Assembly: GCA_032718475.1 (NCBI GenBank)
Contig: JAUCBJ010005691.1
Span: forward strand, 1-37,160
DNA length: 37,160 nucleotides
From: Nemertoderma westbladi
Lineage: Eukaryota; Xenacoelomorpha; Nemertodermatida; Nemertodermatidae
Direction: 5' to 3'
How positions within the stretch are numbered: the first letter of the stretch is position 1; each line of letters starts with the position of its first letter. Positions 1-9,400 of this stretch are shown here, piece by piece. Below the pieces are notes generated by a model, which was not told where the DNA came from, made no database searches, and saw only the letters and a list, made by a program, of their open reading frames with translations. The position numbers were made by a program, and so were the translations under genes.

Positions 1-104
1 CAGATGATGCGGTTAGAGATTTGGTCTATTTTGTCCAATGCTGCATGTGCAGTTGGATTCATCAATAGACCAATTCCACCATTGCCACTATCATCTGCTG
101 ACGC
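1..104 (-). pseudogene. LINE endonuclease-like fragment
   Basis: On the minus strand this stretch reads as a partial open frame with the pattern GGIGLLMNP...ISNRII. That resembles the GGVGxL...SxRI region of apurinic-type endonuclease domains in non-LTR retrotransposons. It runs off the window edge. It is in the same frame as the reverse-transcriptase fragment at 123-347 and is separated from it by one stop codon at 123-125. On the minus strand the RT piece comes first and the endonuclease piece second, the reverse of an intact LINE, so this is rearranged debris. The assignment rests on motif resemblance only. Confidence 0.45.
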
Positions 105-122
105 GAGGGCGAGTCGGCGAGG

Positions 123-347
123 TCAAGCATACCATCCTTTGAGCTTATGCTCATCCGGTCGGAGAACTTGCTGAGAACTTTCAAAGTTAACTGTCAAAAT
201 TTTGGTCTTTCTGGAGTTAATAAAAAGACCAACACTAGAAGCAGCATGTTCTAATGAGCTGAGGAGCCGTTGGGCTCCCTCTAGTGATTCTGAGAGTACT
301 CCTAAGTCATCAGCAAACCTCGACTTCTGGAGCCAGTTGCAACACAA
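123..347 (-). pseudogene. LINE reverse transcriptase fragment (FADD box)
   Basis: This 74-codon open frame contains RFADDLGVLSESLEG, the catalytic (Y/F)xDD box of non-LTR reverse transcriptases. About 25 residues later comes GLFINSRKTKILTVN, the usual downstream INxxKT motif. The finger and thumb parts of the enzyme are absent and a stop closes the frame, so it is a non-functional relic. It sits about 20 bp beyond the splice donor of the MORN exon at 369-558, on the same strand, and so lies in that gene's first intron. The LINE clade cannot be decided from this piece. Confidence 0.75.
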
Positions 348-368
348 CCCGTTACCCTAGTGTCTAAC

Positions 369-558
369 CTTCATATCGTGAACCATCCGCATACAACATC
401 TGCCCGTAACCGTGAGGTAATCCGAACTGAAACTCCCCGGAATATGTTGTCCCATCCGGGAACTTTAAATGTCCTAATCCGTGACGTAAACATTCGTTAC
501 TCCATTCGCCTCTGTATTCCAGATTCGTCGGGTATTTGTACTGACCCAGAATACTCAT
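369..558 (-). CDS. MORN repeat protein, first coding exon (MORN4-like)
   Basis: The exon starts at ATG (556-558) and encodes about 63 residues made of tandem MORN repeats. These are YRGEW...HGLGHLKFPDG, then YSGEFQFGLPHGYGQMLYADG, then SRYEG at the splice site. The repeats match the consensus YxGxWxxGxxHGxGxxxxxDG. The short N-terminus before the first repeat and the FPDG/ADGSRYEG spacing resemble MORN4, a small protein that binds class III myosins at actin-based projections. The exon ends GAAG|GTTAGA (donor at 367-368, phase 1). The rest of the gene would lie left of the window, with LINE debris in intron 1. MORN repeats are widespread, so the family is firm and the orthologue tentative. Confidence 0.8.
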
Positions 559-559
559 C

Positions 560-1194
560 GTGAAATATTAGAAGTTGTTGTTAAATATTCAAGTTTAATT
601 AATTTGCGATGTTACATAAGAAAGAAAATTATGGTAATACAGTAGCTTTGCTTACATAATTAAAATCCTCAATTTCTTTCAAAAATTTGCATTAAAAAAA
701 TAAATGTCAAATAATCTTCACTACTCTCTCACAGTACCTGTAAGATGCTTCACTAAGCAGAATATAATTACTATCATATAATAACTATTTGCATACTTGT
801 GTGTAAAGTAGCACTTTACAGTGTGATGATCCGAGTGTCTTTGTTACACGAACGAATGTTAGAGAGTGAGTGAAAATAAAGCCATGAGGATGAGAACAGT
901 AAAGTACTTTGCAACAAGTATGTATGTAGTTTTATTCCAAAATTTTAACATTACGAAATGATTGTACATATACAATATAAGTGATAGAAACTGCACAAAT
1001 TATATTAGTTGCTGTATAAATAAATGTAAAAATGACATAAATTATGTTATAAATAAGTTAGCTTATATTTATGGTGGCTTTTGGAGCCATGTTATAATAA
1101 TATAGCTAGGCCCTATTGGTTATTAATAGCTATACCCCGCCTACCGGTAGGTAATGCAGTAGGCCTATCTGGCTGTCAGGCAAATTTCCACCTA
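560..1194. other. AT-rich non-coding DNA upstream of the MORN gene
   Basis: No convincing coding exon is seen. The stretch should hold the promoter and 5' UTR of the minus-strand MORN gene, but no clear TATA box or initiator can be defended. Around 805-915 there are paired AAAGTA.../...CTTTAC motifs that may be termini of a small non-autonomous element. Confidence 0.4.
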
Positions 1195-1281
1195 TTGTTT
1201 ACGTGGTATCCAATGACGGCGTTAAGTAATGTCCCCTTAGTGGACATTACTTAACGCCGTCATGGGTTATCACGTAAACAA
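1195..1281. repeat. long near-perfect palindrome (hairpin, MITE-like)
   Basis: Positions 1213-1234 and 1242-1263 are perfect 22-base inverted complements around a 7-base loop. An outer 11-bp stem (1195-1205 with 1271-1281, TTGTTTACGTG) continues the fold after a 7-base partly matched segment. The whole forms a hairpin of about 40 bp. A related word, ACGGCGTTGAGTAATGTTAC, occurs singly near 1379-1398. This structure suits a small foldback/MITE element. A transcribed hairpin RNA is possible but there is no evidence for it. Confidence 0.8.
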
Positions 1282-2183
1282 CAACACCAAATACAATACT
1301 AAATGTACAGGCCAATACAATGCTGTAATGTCCTCTAAAGTTGTAAAGTGCTAAATAACAACTTGCTGTTAATACTAACGGCGTTGAGTAATGTTACAAT
1401 TTTGGAATAAAATATCTAATTTAAATATTAATACAACCAGTATTAACTTCCGCCTATTCACTTTTATAAACTTGTTTTTTCACCTTACAATGTCGTGAAC
1501 TTATAATGTAATTGAAGTTGAGCCGATCACAAAGCCTGGGTGAGTTTTAGTGAAACAATAATAATTAAAATACTGTATACATGAAACTATGTAGCGGTAT
1601 AATAATTTATCTCGGTAAATTGAAAAGCATCTTATATATTCCAAGCATCCACCCCATCAATACCTCTCAACATGGGCGTTGTTTATTATCCAAGCACGTG
1701 ATTGGCTCAATATATACGCGCCTGCGTTGGAATTCTCGTTGTTATGGAAATAGGAACGAAAACACGACATAGTTACCAGATCGATCCCCCCTCCCCCCAC
1801 ACCTGATGCAGCTGATATCAGCTGCAGCCCTTGGAGTTCTTAGACATCGTCGGTAAAAAGGAAACGGGCATTTTGTAAAAGGGCCTTTGGTAAAAGGGCC
1901 CTATGCATGCGGAATCCTGACAATGTGTTTTCACTTTCTGGCAAAACATTAAATCCTGATGTTTCTTTCGGGTGTAAAAGGGCATTTGTGTAAAATCATG
2001 TAAAGGAAATTTACTGCTTAAGGATTATTAAACCCGACAAACATTTCAATTTTTGATTCGTATCAAATATGCGACGATTTTCTTACTAAGTTTCTATTAC
2101 CTGTAAACAAACGCTATAAGTTTAATACAAGTTTAATAACTGCCGACTTAATTAAACGCAAGTTATTATTCATTTACTTTCAG
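1282..2183. other. intergenic or intronic AT-rich DNA
   Basis: The longest open frame here (near 1581-1772) has no recognisable domain and low-complexity, AT-driven composition, so it is not called. The stretch ends in a pyrimidine-rich run and CAG that forms the acceptor of the exon beginning at 2184. It may be the intron before that exon. Confidence 0.4.
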
Positions 2184-2405
2184 ATCCGAGTGGTGAATGC
2201 CTTTAGGAGTTCTTTGTACGAAGAGACAGACATTAAGAGTATAAAATCCCAGAGATCCCACCAGGAACACGATTTATTTATGCACCATATTCCCGAGAAT
2301 GCCTACCAAACTCTTAGCGACGAAGATCTCGCTAACCATGCCGCCGAACTGTCTGAGTCCGAAGTGGTTCGAACTCCTAGTCGGATGGTAGAGACTTCCA
2401 TATAG
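2184..2405 (+). CDS. probable terminal exon of an unidentified gene (C-terminal tail)
   Basis: The open frame follows an acceptor-like TTTACTTTCAG|ATC and encodes 73 residues ending in TAG at 2403-2405. It has no ATG at its head, so it is read as a last exon in phase 0. The peptide is hydrophilic and acidic/serine-rich, with pieces such as RVVNAFRSSLYEETDIKS and LSDEDLANHAAELSESE. It has no membrane segment and looks like a cytoplasmic C-terminal tail. I do not recognise the family. A candidate AATAAA at 2525-2530, about 120 bp past the stop, supports a 3' end here. No upstream partner exon was recognised on the plus strand. Confidence 0.5.
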   Translation: MRVVNAFRSSLYEETDIKSIKSQRSHQEHDLFMHHIPENAYQTLSDEDLANHAAELSESEVVRTPSRMVETSI

Positions 2406-2478
2406 ACCTCCTCCTCGTCAAACAGTCGGGGATCCGCAAATCTAGTTCACCTAAATCAAGTCCAATTATCGTGTTTGT

Positions 2479-2509
2479 CATGGAAGATATCTAGAGATAG
2501 TCTTCCATG
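2479..2509 (+). repeat. hairpin in the presumed 3' UTR
   Basis: CATGGAAGA (2479-2487) is an exact inverted complement of TCTTCCATG (2501-2509). The stem extends inward through TATC/GATA with one bulged G. It lies between the stop codon of the exon at 2184-2405 and its AATAAA. It does not match the histone mRNA stem-loop. Confidence 0.6.
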
Positions 2510-2524
2510 GTTTCAGAGATTATT

Positions 2525-2530
2525 AATAAA
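2525..2530 (+). promoter_or_regulatory. candidate polyadenylation signal AATAAA
   Basis: AATAAA lies on the coding strand about 120 bp downstream of the stop of the exon at 2184-2405. It is a plausible signal by position, but the surrounding DNA is AT-rich. Confidence 0.4.
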
Positions 2531-2687
2531 TTAAGATGAATATCGACTCTATTGCTAATCGTTAGGAATATTGAATCGGTTAGCTGATAATTGTTACGTA
2601 ATCGCGGGTTTCATTGCGACACATCGAGATATTTATTTACATTTAGTCCCGACACTACTGGTAGAACTGCTCGCCTGATAAAGTGGA

Positions 2688-2788
2688 CCCCCCCGCCCCC
2701 CCCCCCCCCCCCCGCGCCCCCTCCCAACTCGCCCAACCCACCCAAAAATATAGCACTTGAAATCGTTGGGGGGGGGGGGGGGGGGGGG
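2688..2788. repeat. paired C-rich and G-rich homopolymer tracts
   Basis: C7-G-C18 (2688-2713, continuing C-rich to about 2725) is followed about 55 bp later by G21 (2768-2788). The two tracts could pair with each other or form i-motif and G-quadruplex structures. Open frames through them encode only proline or glycine runs and are not genes. Confidence 0.9.
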
Positions 2789-2992
2789 TCTAACATACAA
2801 AATGGGTGACAATGTATCCTCCATAATATAGACGGACTGCTAAACGTTTTATAAGGACTATCGCTACTGTTTAACCACATAGCGTATACATATGCATTAT
2901 TTTTTCCCAACTTTATTTATATGTTTGTATTGTAATAGGATCCTTGTCATCATTATTGGTTTAATTAAATGTTAGTAGTGTCTTTGTATGGT

Positions 2993-4886
2993 TGGATAGA
3001 TGGATAGAATTTATAGCAAGTCAAGTACTATGAGATAGATGGATAGAATTTATAGCAAGTCAAGTACTATGAGATAGATGGATAGAATTTATAGCAAGTC
3101 AAGTACTATGAGATAGATGGATAGAATTTATAGCAAGTCAAGTACTATGAGATAGATGGATAGAATTTATAGCAAGTCAAGTACTATGAGATAGATGGAT
3201 AGAATTTATAGCAAGTCAAGTACTATGAGATAGATGGATAGAATTTATAGCAAGTCAAGTACTATGAGATAGATGGATAGAATTTATAGCAAGTCAAGTA
3301 CTATGAGATAGATGGATAGAATTTATAGCAAGTCAAGTACTATGAGATAGATGGATAGAATTTATAGCAAGTCAAGTACTATGAGATAGATGGATAGAAT
3401 TTATAGCAAGTCAAGTACTATGAGATAGATGGATAGAATTTATAGCAAGTCAAGTACTATGAGATAGATGGATAGAATTTACAGCAAGTCAAGTACTATG
3501 AGATAGATGGATAGAATTTATAGCAAGTCAAGTACTATGAGATAGATGGATAGAATTTATAGCAAGTCAAGTACTATGAGATAGATGGATAGAATTTATA
3601 GCAAGTCAAGTACTATGAGATAGATGGATAGAATTTATAGCAAGTCAAGTACTATGAGATAGATGGATAGAATTTATAGCAAGTCAAGTACTATGAGATA
3701 GATGGATAGAATTTACAGCAAGTCAAGTACTATGAGATAGATGGATAGAATTTATAGCAAGTCAAGTACTATGAGATAGATGGATAGAATTTACAGCAAG
3801 TCAAGTACTATGAGATAGATGGATAGAATTTATAGCAAGTCAAGTACTATGAGATAGATGGATAGAATTTATAGCAAGTCAAGTACTATGAGATAGATGG
3901 ATAGAATTTATAGCAAGTCAAGTACTATGAGATAGATGGATAGAATTTATAGCAAGTCAAGTACTATGAGATAGATGGATAGAATTTACAGCAAGTCAAG
4001 TACTATGAGATAGATGGATAGAATTTATAGCAAGTCAAGTACTATGAGATAGATGGATAGAATTTATAGCAAGTCAAGTACTATGAGATAGATGGATAGA
4101 ATTTATAGCAAGTCAAATACTATGAGATAGATGGATAGAATTTATAGCAAGTCAAGTACTATGAGATAGATGGATAGAATTTATAGCAAGTCAAGTACTA
4201 TGAGATAGATGGATAGAATTTATAGCAAGTCAAGTACTATGAGATAGATGGATAGAATTTACAGCAAGTCAAGTACTATGAGATAGATGGATAGAATTTA
4301 TAGCAAGTCAAGTACTATGAGATAGATGGATAGAATTTACAGCAAGTCAAGTACTATGAGATAGATGGATAGAATTTATAGCAAGTCAAGTACTATGAGA
4401 TAGATGGATAGAATTTATAGCAAGTCAAGTACTATGAGATAGATGGATAGAATTTATAGCAAGTCAAGTACTATGAGATAGATGGATAGAATTTATAGCA
4501 AGTCAAATACTATGAGATAGATGGATAGAATTTACAGCAAGTCAAGTACTATGAGATAGATGGATAGAATTTATAGCAAGTCAAGTACTATAAGATAGAT
4601 GGATAGAATTTATAGCAAGTCAAGTACTATAAGATAGATGGATATAATTTATAGCAAGTCAAATACTATGAGATAGATGGATAGAATTTACAGCAAGTCA
4701 AGTACTATAAGATAGATGGATAGAATTTATAGCAAGTCAAATACTATGAGATAGATGGATAGAATTTACAGCAAGTCAAGTACTATGAGATAGATGGATA
4801 GAATTTATAGCAAGTCAAGTACTATAAGATAGATGGATAGAATTTATAGCAAGTCAAGTACTATAAGATAGATGGATATAATTTAC
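2993..4886. repeat. 39-bp minisatellite, about 48 copies
   Basis: The unit begins GATAGATGGATAGAATTTAT and continues AGCAAGTCAAGTACTATGA, for 39 bp. Most copies are identical. Variants are TTACAGC for TTATAGC, CAAATAC for CAAGTAC, ACTATAAG for ACTATGAG and GATATA for GATAGA. Variants cluster toward the right end (after about 4500), so that end looks older and the left and centre recently homogenised. All frames contain stops. It lies downstream of the arylsulfatase 3' end. Confidence 0.97.
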
Positions 4887-5251
4887 ACCAGATACCAAAT
4901 ATATTCAATTTGGTTGAATCAATAAAGACTTATAAGGTTTTAAGTGTCTCTTGAACAATTTTTTTTTTATCGAATGAACTTTTGCCAATAACCGACGACA
5001 TCCATGACACTAAAGGTTGATTCTATATTTAGGATATTTAGGAAATATAACTTTCCTACATATAAGAAGAAAAAACTATCTTTAACATATTATTTTACTT
5101 TAATACAATTATTTGTAAATCTATAAGATATTTCGCAGCTACTGTACAAATATTCCCACGGAAGTTCAAATTGTAAAATTAAATCGCAAACAAGGAAAAA
5201 TACTTAATATTATTGTGGGTTGGATAAAAATTAAATTACTTAAAAATGTAA
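4887..5251. other. AT-rich spacer between minisatellite and arylsulfatase 3' end
   Basis: No gene, repeat or structured RNA was recognised in this stretch. Confidence 0.5.
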
Positions 5252-5257
5252 TTTATT
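5252..5257 (-). promoter_or_regulatory. candidate polyadenylation signal of the arylsulfatase gene
   Basis: AATAAA on the minus strand, about 155 nt past the arylsulfatase stop codon. It is the nearest clear hexamer noticed downstream of the stop. Confidence 0.45.
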
Positions 5258-5409
5258 ATTATTAATACCGCTATCCTGATTGAGTATTATGTTGCTGCTA
5301 TAATTTCCATGAGTTTTAATCGTGACTATAATATTAAGATACATGTGTTTAACCAATAATCAAATTTAATTAAAACTAATTCATTATAAGATAAGAAAAC
5401 AATAAGCAA

Positions 5410-6411
5410 TCACTTTAACCATGGCAACCAATAGCCACCCCTAAGCGATGGATCGGCGTTAGGGTCCATGGCTGGGTAGTCTGGAGGTATTGCAGTTCGG
5501 TTGTATTCCGCTAGGCGGTGTAACAGACGGTAAACAATATCCTGGTGGGAGTCCGCCACATTCCGGGTCTCAGTAGGGTCGTCTGCGAGGTTAAACAGGT
5601 ATAGAGGCTTCTTATTATCACCATGGTAACTAGACAATGAGTCGGGGATCCCATTGTGGTTACCAGAGAAACGTAGCTTGGATTCTCGTTCGTTACCAGG
5701 GTAACGGGGTTTGGATTCTCGTGTGTTACCATGGAAACGTAGCTTGGATTCTCGTTCGTTACCAGGGTAACTTAGCCTGGGTTCGGGGACCCAACTTCCG
5801 TTGCCAGGGAACCCAGTGAGTATCTTCCAATCGCCGACTCTCAACGCCGCCCTCACCGAGATATCGAAGGGATAGGAACCGTTGGGTAACCCGGGTAACC
5901 GGGTCAGCGGGTCGATGTTGTATAAATGTTCGGTTCGGGGCGACGTAGCATTCGCACTGATCGCATCCCAGACGTCGAAGCCGTCGATGCCGCTTGAGGA
6001 TGGCTTTCCTCCAGCCAATCGGACGAGAGTAGGTAGCCAATCAGTTACGTCTATAAGCCGCTTGTTGGTGTATCTCTTTAGCTGGAGGAGCGGACTGTTA
6101 ACGAAGCCAGGGACTCGGGTTCCTCCATCCCACAGCGTTCCTTTGCCGCCCCTTAGCGGCCAATTGTTGCCACTGATTTGAAATTGACCGCCGTTGTCAC
6201 TGGAGAAGACAATAACGGTGTTATCGAGAAAGTTTCTAGAATCGAGAGATTTTATTACGTCATTTATAGCGTCATCCATTGCGGTAGTCATAGCAGCGTA
6301 GTGACGTCGGCCTTTGTCTTTAATGAAACTGTATTGCTTTACATATTTATCGGGGACTTCCAATGGTGTGTGGACGGCTTGGAAAGGCAGATACAAGAAC
6401 ATCGGTTTATC
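5410..6411 (-). CDS. arylsulfatase B-like, last coding exon
   Basis: This 1002-nt exon opens after an acceptor (ATTTAG, AG at 6412-6413) with GAT AAA CCG ATG and ends at the stop 5410-5412. It encodes about 333 residues of a type I sulfatase. QAVHTPLEVP carries the active-site histidine. FSSDNGGQ carries the Asp-Asn metal ligands. WPLRGGKGTLWDGG carries the catalytic lysine. The C-terminal domain follows through DWKILTGFPG to GGYWLPWLK, as in N-acetylgalactosamine-4-sulfatase (ARSB), a lysosomal enzyme of dermatan/chondroitin sulfate breakdown. An insert of in-frame 11-residue repeats (GNERESKLRF type) lies between the PGNGSW segment and PLYLF. Splice phase 0 matches the donor at 24356. The ARSB-like family is firm; substrate specificity is inferred. 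Confidence 0.93.
   Translation of the reverse strand, partial: DKPMFLYLPFQAVHTPLEVPDKYVKQYSFIKDKGRRHYAAMTTAMDDAINDVIKSLDSRNFLDNTVIVFSSDNGGQFQISGNNWPLRGGKGTLWDGGTRVPGFVNSPLLQLKRYTNKRLIDVTDWLPTLVRLAGGKPSSSGIDGFDVWDAISANATSPRTEHLYNIDPLTRLPGLPNGSYPFDISVRAALRVGDWKILTGFPGNGSWVPEPRLSYPGNERESKLRFHGNTRESKPRYPGNERESKLRFSGNHNGIPDSLSSYHGDNKKPLYLFNLADDPTETRNVADSHQDIVYRLLHRLAEYNRTAIPPDYPAMDPNADPSLRGGYWLPWLK
5655..5772 (-). repeat. in-frame 33-bp coding repeat inside the arylsulfatase exon
   Basis: There are three full 33-bp units and a partial fourth, seen on the plus strand as TTACCAGRGTAAC/AAACG...GGATTCTCGT. They encode 11-residue repeats of the form (R)YPGNERESKL / RFHGNTRESKP on the minus strand. The length is a multiple of three, so copy-number change keeps the frame. 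The segment is charged and adds a loop not usual in ARSB-type enzymes. Confidence 0.85.
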
Positions 6412-9400
6412 CTAAATGATACAAAAACATTGGTTTATCCTAAATGATACAACATTGGTTTATCCTAAATGATACAACATTGGTTTATCCTAAATGATAC
6501 AACATTGGTTTATCCTAAATGATACAACAACATTGGTCTATCCTAAATGATACAACATTGGTTTATCCTAAATGATACAACATTGGTTTATCCTAAATGA
6601 TACAACAACATTGGTTTATCCTAAATGATACAACAACATTGGTTTATCCTAAATGATACAACAACATTGGTTTATCCTAAATGATACAAAAACATTGGTT
6701 TATCCTAAATGATACAACATTGGTTTATCCTAAATGATACAACATTGGTTTATCCTAAATGATACAACATTGGTTTATCCTAAATGATACAACATTGGTT
6801 TATCCTAAATGATACAACATTGGTTTATCCTAAATGATACAACATTGGTTTATCCTAAATGATACAACATTGGTTTATCCTAAATGATACAACATTGGTT
6901 TATCCTAAAAGATACAACAACATTGGTTTATCCTAAATGATACAAAATTGGTTTATCCTAAATGATACAACATTGGTTTATCCTAAATGATACAACATTG
7001 GTTTATCCTAAATGATACAACATTGGTTTATCCTAAATGATACAACATTGGTTTATCCTAAATGATACAACATTGGTTTATCCTAAAAGATACAACAACA
7101 TTGGTTTATCCTAAATGATACAACATTGGTATATCCTAAATGATACAACAACATTGGTTTATCCCAAATGATACAACATTGGTATATCCTAAATGATACA
7201 ACATTGGTTTATCCTAAATGATACTGTACAACATTGGTTTATCCTAAATGATACTAGAACATTGGTTTATCCTAAATGATACAACAACATTGGTTTATCC
7301 TAAAAGATACAACAACATTGGTTTATCCTAAATGATACAACATTGGTATATCCTAAATGATACAACATTGGTTTATCCTAAATGATACTACAACATTGGT
7401 TTATCCTAAATGATACAACAACATTGGTTTATCCTAAATGATACAACATTGGTTTATCCTAAATGATACAACATTGGTTTATCCTAAATGATACAACATT
7501 GGTTTATCCTAAATGATACAAAAACATTGGTTTATCCTAAATGATACAACAACATTGGTCTATCCTAAATGATACAATAACATTGGTCTATCCTAAATGA
7601 TACAACATTGGTTTATCCTAAATGATACAACATTGGTTTATCCTAAATGATACAACAACATTGGTTTATCCTAAATGATACAACAACATTGGTTTATCCT
7701 AAATGATACAACAACATTGGTTTATCCTAAATGATACAACATTGGTTTATCCTAAATGATACAACATTGGTTTATCCTAAATGATACAACATTGGTTTAT
7801 CCTAAATGATACAACAACATTGGTCTATCCTAAATGATACAACATTGGTTTATCCTAAATGATACAACATTGGTTTATCCTAAATGATACAACAACATTG
7901 GTTTATCCTAAATGATACAACAACATTGGTTTATCCTAAATGATACAACAACATTGGTTTATCCTAAATGATACAAAAACATTGGTTTATCCTAAATGAT
8001 ACAACATTGGTTTATCCTAAATGATACAACATTGGTTTATCCTAAATGATACAACATTGGTTTATCCTAAATGATACAACATTGGTTTATCCTAAATGAT
8101 ACAACATTGGTTTATCCTAAATGATACAACATTGGTTTATCCTAAATGATACAACATTGGTTTATCCTAAATGATACAACATTGGTTTATCCTAAAAGAT
8201 ACAACAACATTGGTTTATCCTAAATGATACAAAATTGGTTTATCCTAAATGATACAACATTGGTTTATCCTAAATGATACAACATTGGTTTATCCTAAAT
8301 GATACAACATTGGTTTATCCTAAATGATACAACATTGGTTTATCCTAAATGATACAACATTGGTTTATCCTAAAATATACAACAACATTGGTTTATCCTA
8401 AATGATACAACATTGGTATATCCTAAATGATACAACAACATTGGTTTATCCCAAATGATACAACATTGGTATATCCTAAATGATACAACATTGGTTTATC
8501 CTAAATGATACTGTACAACATTGGTTTATCCTAAATGATACTAGAACATTGGTTTATCCTAAATGATACAACAACATTGGTTTATCCTAAAAGATACAAC
8601 AACATTGGTTTATCCTAAATGATACAACATTGGTATATCCTAAATGATACAACATTGGTTTATCCTAAATGATACTACAACATTGGTTTATCCTAAATGA
8701 TACAACAACATTGGTTTATCCTAAATGATACAACATTGGTTTATCCTAAATGATACAACATTGGTTTATCCTAAATGATACAACATTGGTTTATCCTAAA
8801 TGATACAAAAACATTGGTTTATCCTAAATGATACAACAACATTGGTCTATCCTAAATGATACAATAACATTGGTCTATCCTAAATGATACAACATTGGTT
8901 TATCCTAAATGATACAACATTGGTTTATCCTAAATGATACAACAACATTGGTTTATCCTAAATGATACAACAACATTGGTTTATCCTAAATGATACAACA
9001 ACATTGGTTTATCCTAAATGATACAAAAACATTGGTTTATCCTAAATGATACAACATTGGTTTATCCTAAATGATACAACATTGGTTTATCCTAAATGAT
9101 ACAACATTGGTTTATCCTAAATGATACAACATTGGTTTATCCTAAATGATACAACATTGGTTTATCCTAAATGATACAACATTGGTTTATCCTAAATGAT
9201 ACAACATTGGTTTATCCTAAATGATACAACATTGGTTTATCCTAAATGATACAACAACATTGGTTTATCCTAAATGATACAACAACATTGGTTTATCCTA
9301 AATGATACAACAACATTGGTTTATCCTAAATGATACAAAAACATTGGTTTATCCTAAATGATACAACATTGGTTTATCCTAAATGATACAACATTGGTTT

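Noticed and set aside
2591-2910. Proline- and glycine-rich open frames on both strands
   Set aside because: Created by C and G homopolymers, with no coding features.
5637-6447. Open frames on the plus strand and in other minus frames across the arylsulfatase exon
   Set aside because: Shadows of the long conserved sulfatase frame.
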